Shown: piece by piece, positions 40,626 through 41,276 of the stretch
Numbering within the stretch: position 1 is the stretch's first letter
Layout: each line of letters starts with the position of its first letter
Assembly (NCBI GenBank): GCA_964580315.1
Contig: CAZOKH010000024.1
Location: 1-41,276 of the forward strand
DNA: 41,276 nucleotides
Direction: 5' to 3'
Source of the DNA: CAZOKH01 sp964580315
Lineage (GTDB): Bacteria > Chloroflexota > Anaerolineae > Anaerolineales > Anaerolineaceae
The notes under the pieces: generated by a model
Told to the model about the DNA's origin: nothing
Seen by the model: only the letters and a program-made list of their open reading frames with translations
Database searches by the model: none
Made by a program: the position numbers and the translations under genes

Positions 40626-41276
40626 ATGATCACCAGACAGGATTTCAAACTCTATCGTGATGCCCCGCTGCACCTGTGGGCAAAACTGCACAATCGGCTG
40701 CACACACAACCTCCAACACCACATCAACTATTGTTAATCGATCAGAGCCGCGAGGTAAAAAGGCAGGGGCGCGAGTTTTTGTTGCAAAGACTGGCGCAAC
40801 AGGGCAAAGAACCCGATATCCAGTGGCAGCAGGGCATAGCCTCTGGCGATTTTTATGCCACGCCTGAAGCCCTGGTGTTTGACCCGGACAGCCAGAGCCA
40901 CGATTTGTTTGAACTGACCAGCTCAACCAGCGCCAAAAGCGAGGTTTTGCAAGATATGGCCTATCACTGGGAGGTATGCTCTTCCTGCCTGACGCTGCGT
41001 GATGCCTACCTGGTACACCTCAACAGCGACTATACGCCGGGCGGGTCGGATGATTTGTTTGAAGTGGAGTGTGTGACTGAAAAAATGAAAAGACAGCTTC
41101 CGAAAGCGAAGGATTTCATGCAGGAAGTTGAGCATTATTTTGACCTGGCTGATCCGCACAACCTGGAGGGCTGCGCCGAACCGCAGGATTGCCCGTGCCC
41201 GTCCCTGTGCCATTCGGGTCTGCCCCAATATTCAATCTACGAGATCAACCGGCTGACTCGCAAAGAAGCTTTGAAA
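40626..41276 (+). CDS. DUF2779-like protein, N-terminal part (cut by window edge)
   Basis: An open frame of 217 codons from ATG 40626 to the right edge. It begins MITRQDFKLYRDAPLHLW, like the LSKSxFxxYxxCPLxLW opening of DUF2779 proteins, which carry a Cas4-like PD-(D/E)xK nuclease fold joined to a C-terminal RNase-like domain. The acidic site resembles DLFELTSSTSAKSEVLQDMAY; the expected EVK is ELT here, so the Lys is missing or shifted to the later SAK. Cysteines in GCAEPQDCPCPSLC and EVCSSC suggest an Fe-S or zinc site. The role is unknown; DNA or RNA processing is inferred from the fold. Confidence 0.65.
   Translation, partial: MITRQDFKLYRDAPLHLWAKLHNRLHTQPPTPHQLLLIDQSREVKRQGREFLLQRLAQQGKEPDIQWQQGIASGDFYATPEALVFDPDSQSHDLFELTSSTSAKSEVLQDMAYHWEVCSSCLTLRDAYLVHLNSDYTPGGSDDLFEVECVTEKMKRQLPKAKDFMQEVEHYFDLADPHNLEGCAEPQDCPCPSLCHSGLPQYSIYEINRLTRKEALK

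Noticed and set aside
1..41276. tRNA, rRNA and insertion-sequence genes
   Set aside because: By eye, no cloverleaf with a CCA end, no conserved rRNA stretch and no transposase-like frame was found in the intergenic regions; a covariance-model search was not possible.

Overview
The window is a 41.3 kb stretch of bacterial chromosome, most likely from an environmental genome assembly: it contains a 100-base N gap placed inside a tandem repeat. Gene style suggests Chloroflexota, probably Anaerolineae. The clues are lipoproteins whose lipobox is followed by Ala/Glu/Pro-rich or Pro/Thr-rich linkers, a Rex regulator, a clostripain-type membrane peptidase, and several solute-binding-protein sugar ABC systems. 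This placement is an inference, because no rRNA or ribosomal marker lies in the window.

Left part (1-11.7 kb). A serine beta-lactamase-like lipoprotein runs off the left edge on the minus strand. Divergent from it is a plus-strand carbohydrate operon: PfkB kinase, LacI repressor, sugar-binding lipoprotein, RbsA-type ATPase, RbsC-type permease, iron-dependent alcohol dehydrogenase, xylulokinase-type FGGY kinase and a DUF4432 mutarotase-like protein. A sigma70-like promoter with a LacI-type palindrome just downstream heads it, and hairpins divide it internally. The genes fit uptake of a sugar or polyol, oxidation to a ketose, phosphorylation and entry into the pentose phosphate pathway.

Middle part (11.9-22.1 kb). 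A membrane-anchored C11 (clostripain-like) peptidase is followed, on the minus strand, by a seven-gene operon read from 22.03 to 14.42 kb: XRE-cupin regulator, BMP-family binding lipoprotein, ATPase, two permeases, creatininase-family hydrolase and M20 metallohydrolase. Its promoter carries two 16-base operator-like repeats. The gene set suggests import of a nucleoside-like or amide-containing compound followed by two hydrolytic steps.

22.3-28.3 kb. A Cthe_2159-type beta-helix lipoprotein, a VTC-domain (polyphosphate polymerase-like) protein, a DUF4956 membrane protein and an OmpR/HisKA two-component pair follow each other on the plus strand. This is the strongest candidate for a poorly described system. 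The response regulator and the beta-lactamase gene both have a -10 box six bases before the ATG and no Shine-Dalgarno site, so they may be leaderless.

28.4-34.7 kb. Rex with a good promoter and a small overlapping gene comes first. A coupled signalling cassette follows: a histidine kinase with an extracellular solute-binding domain, a stand-alone receiver, and a receiver-GAF-HD-GYP protein, which suggests ligand-controlled c-di-GMP breakdown.

34.7-41.3 kb. This part holds an NAD-dependent epimerase, a 56-residue membrane protein, an SH3-like lipoprotein, a DUF2177 membrane protein, proBA for proline synthesis, a 150-bp tandem repeat interrupted by the assembly gap, and the start of a DUF2779-like (Cas4-like nuclease fold) gene cut by the right edge. 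I saw no tRNA, rRNA, CRISPR, insertion sequence or phage gene.
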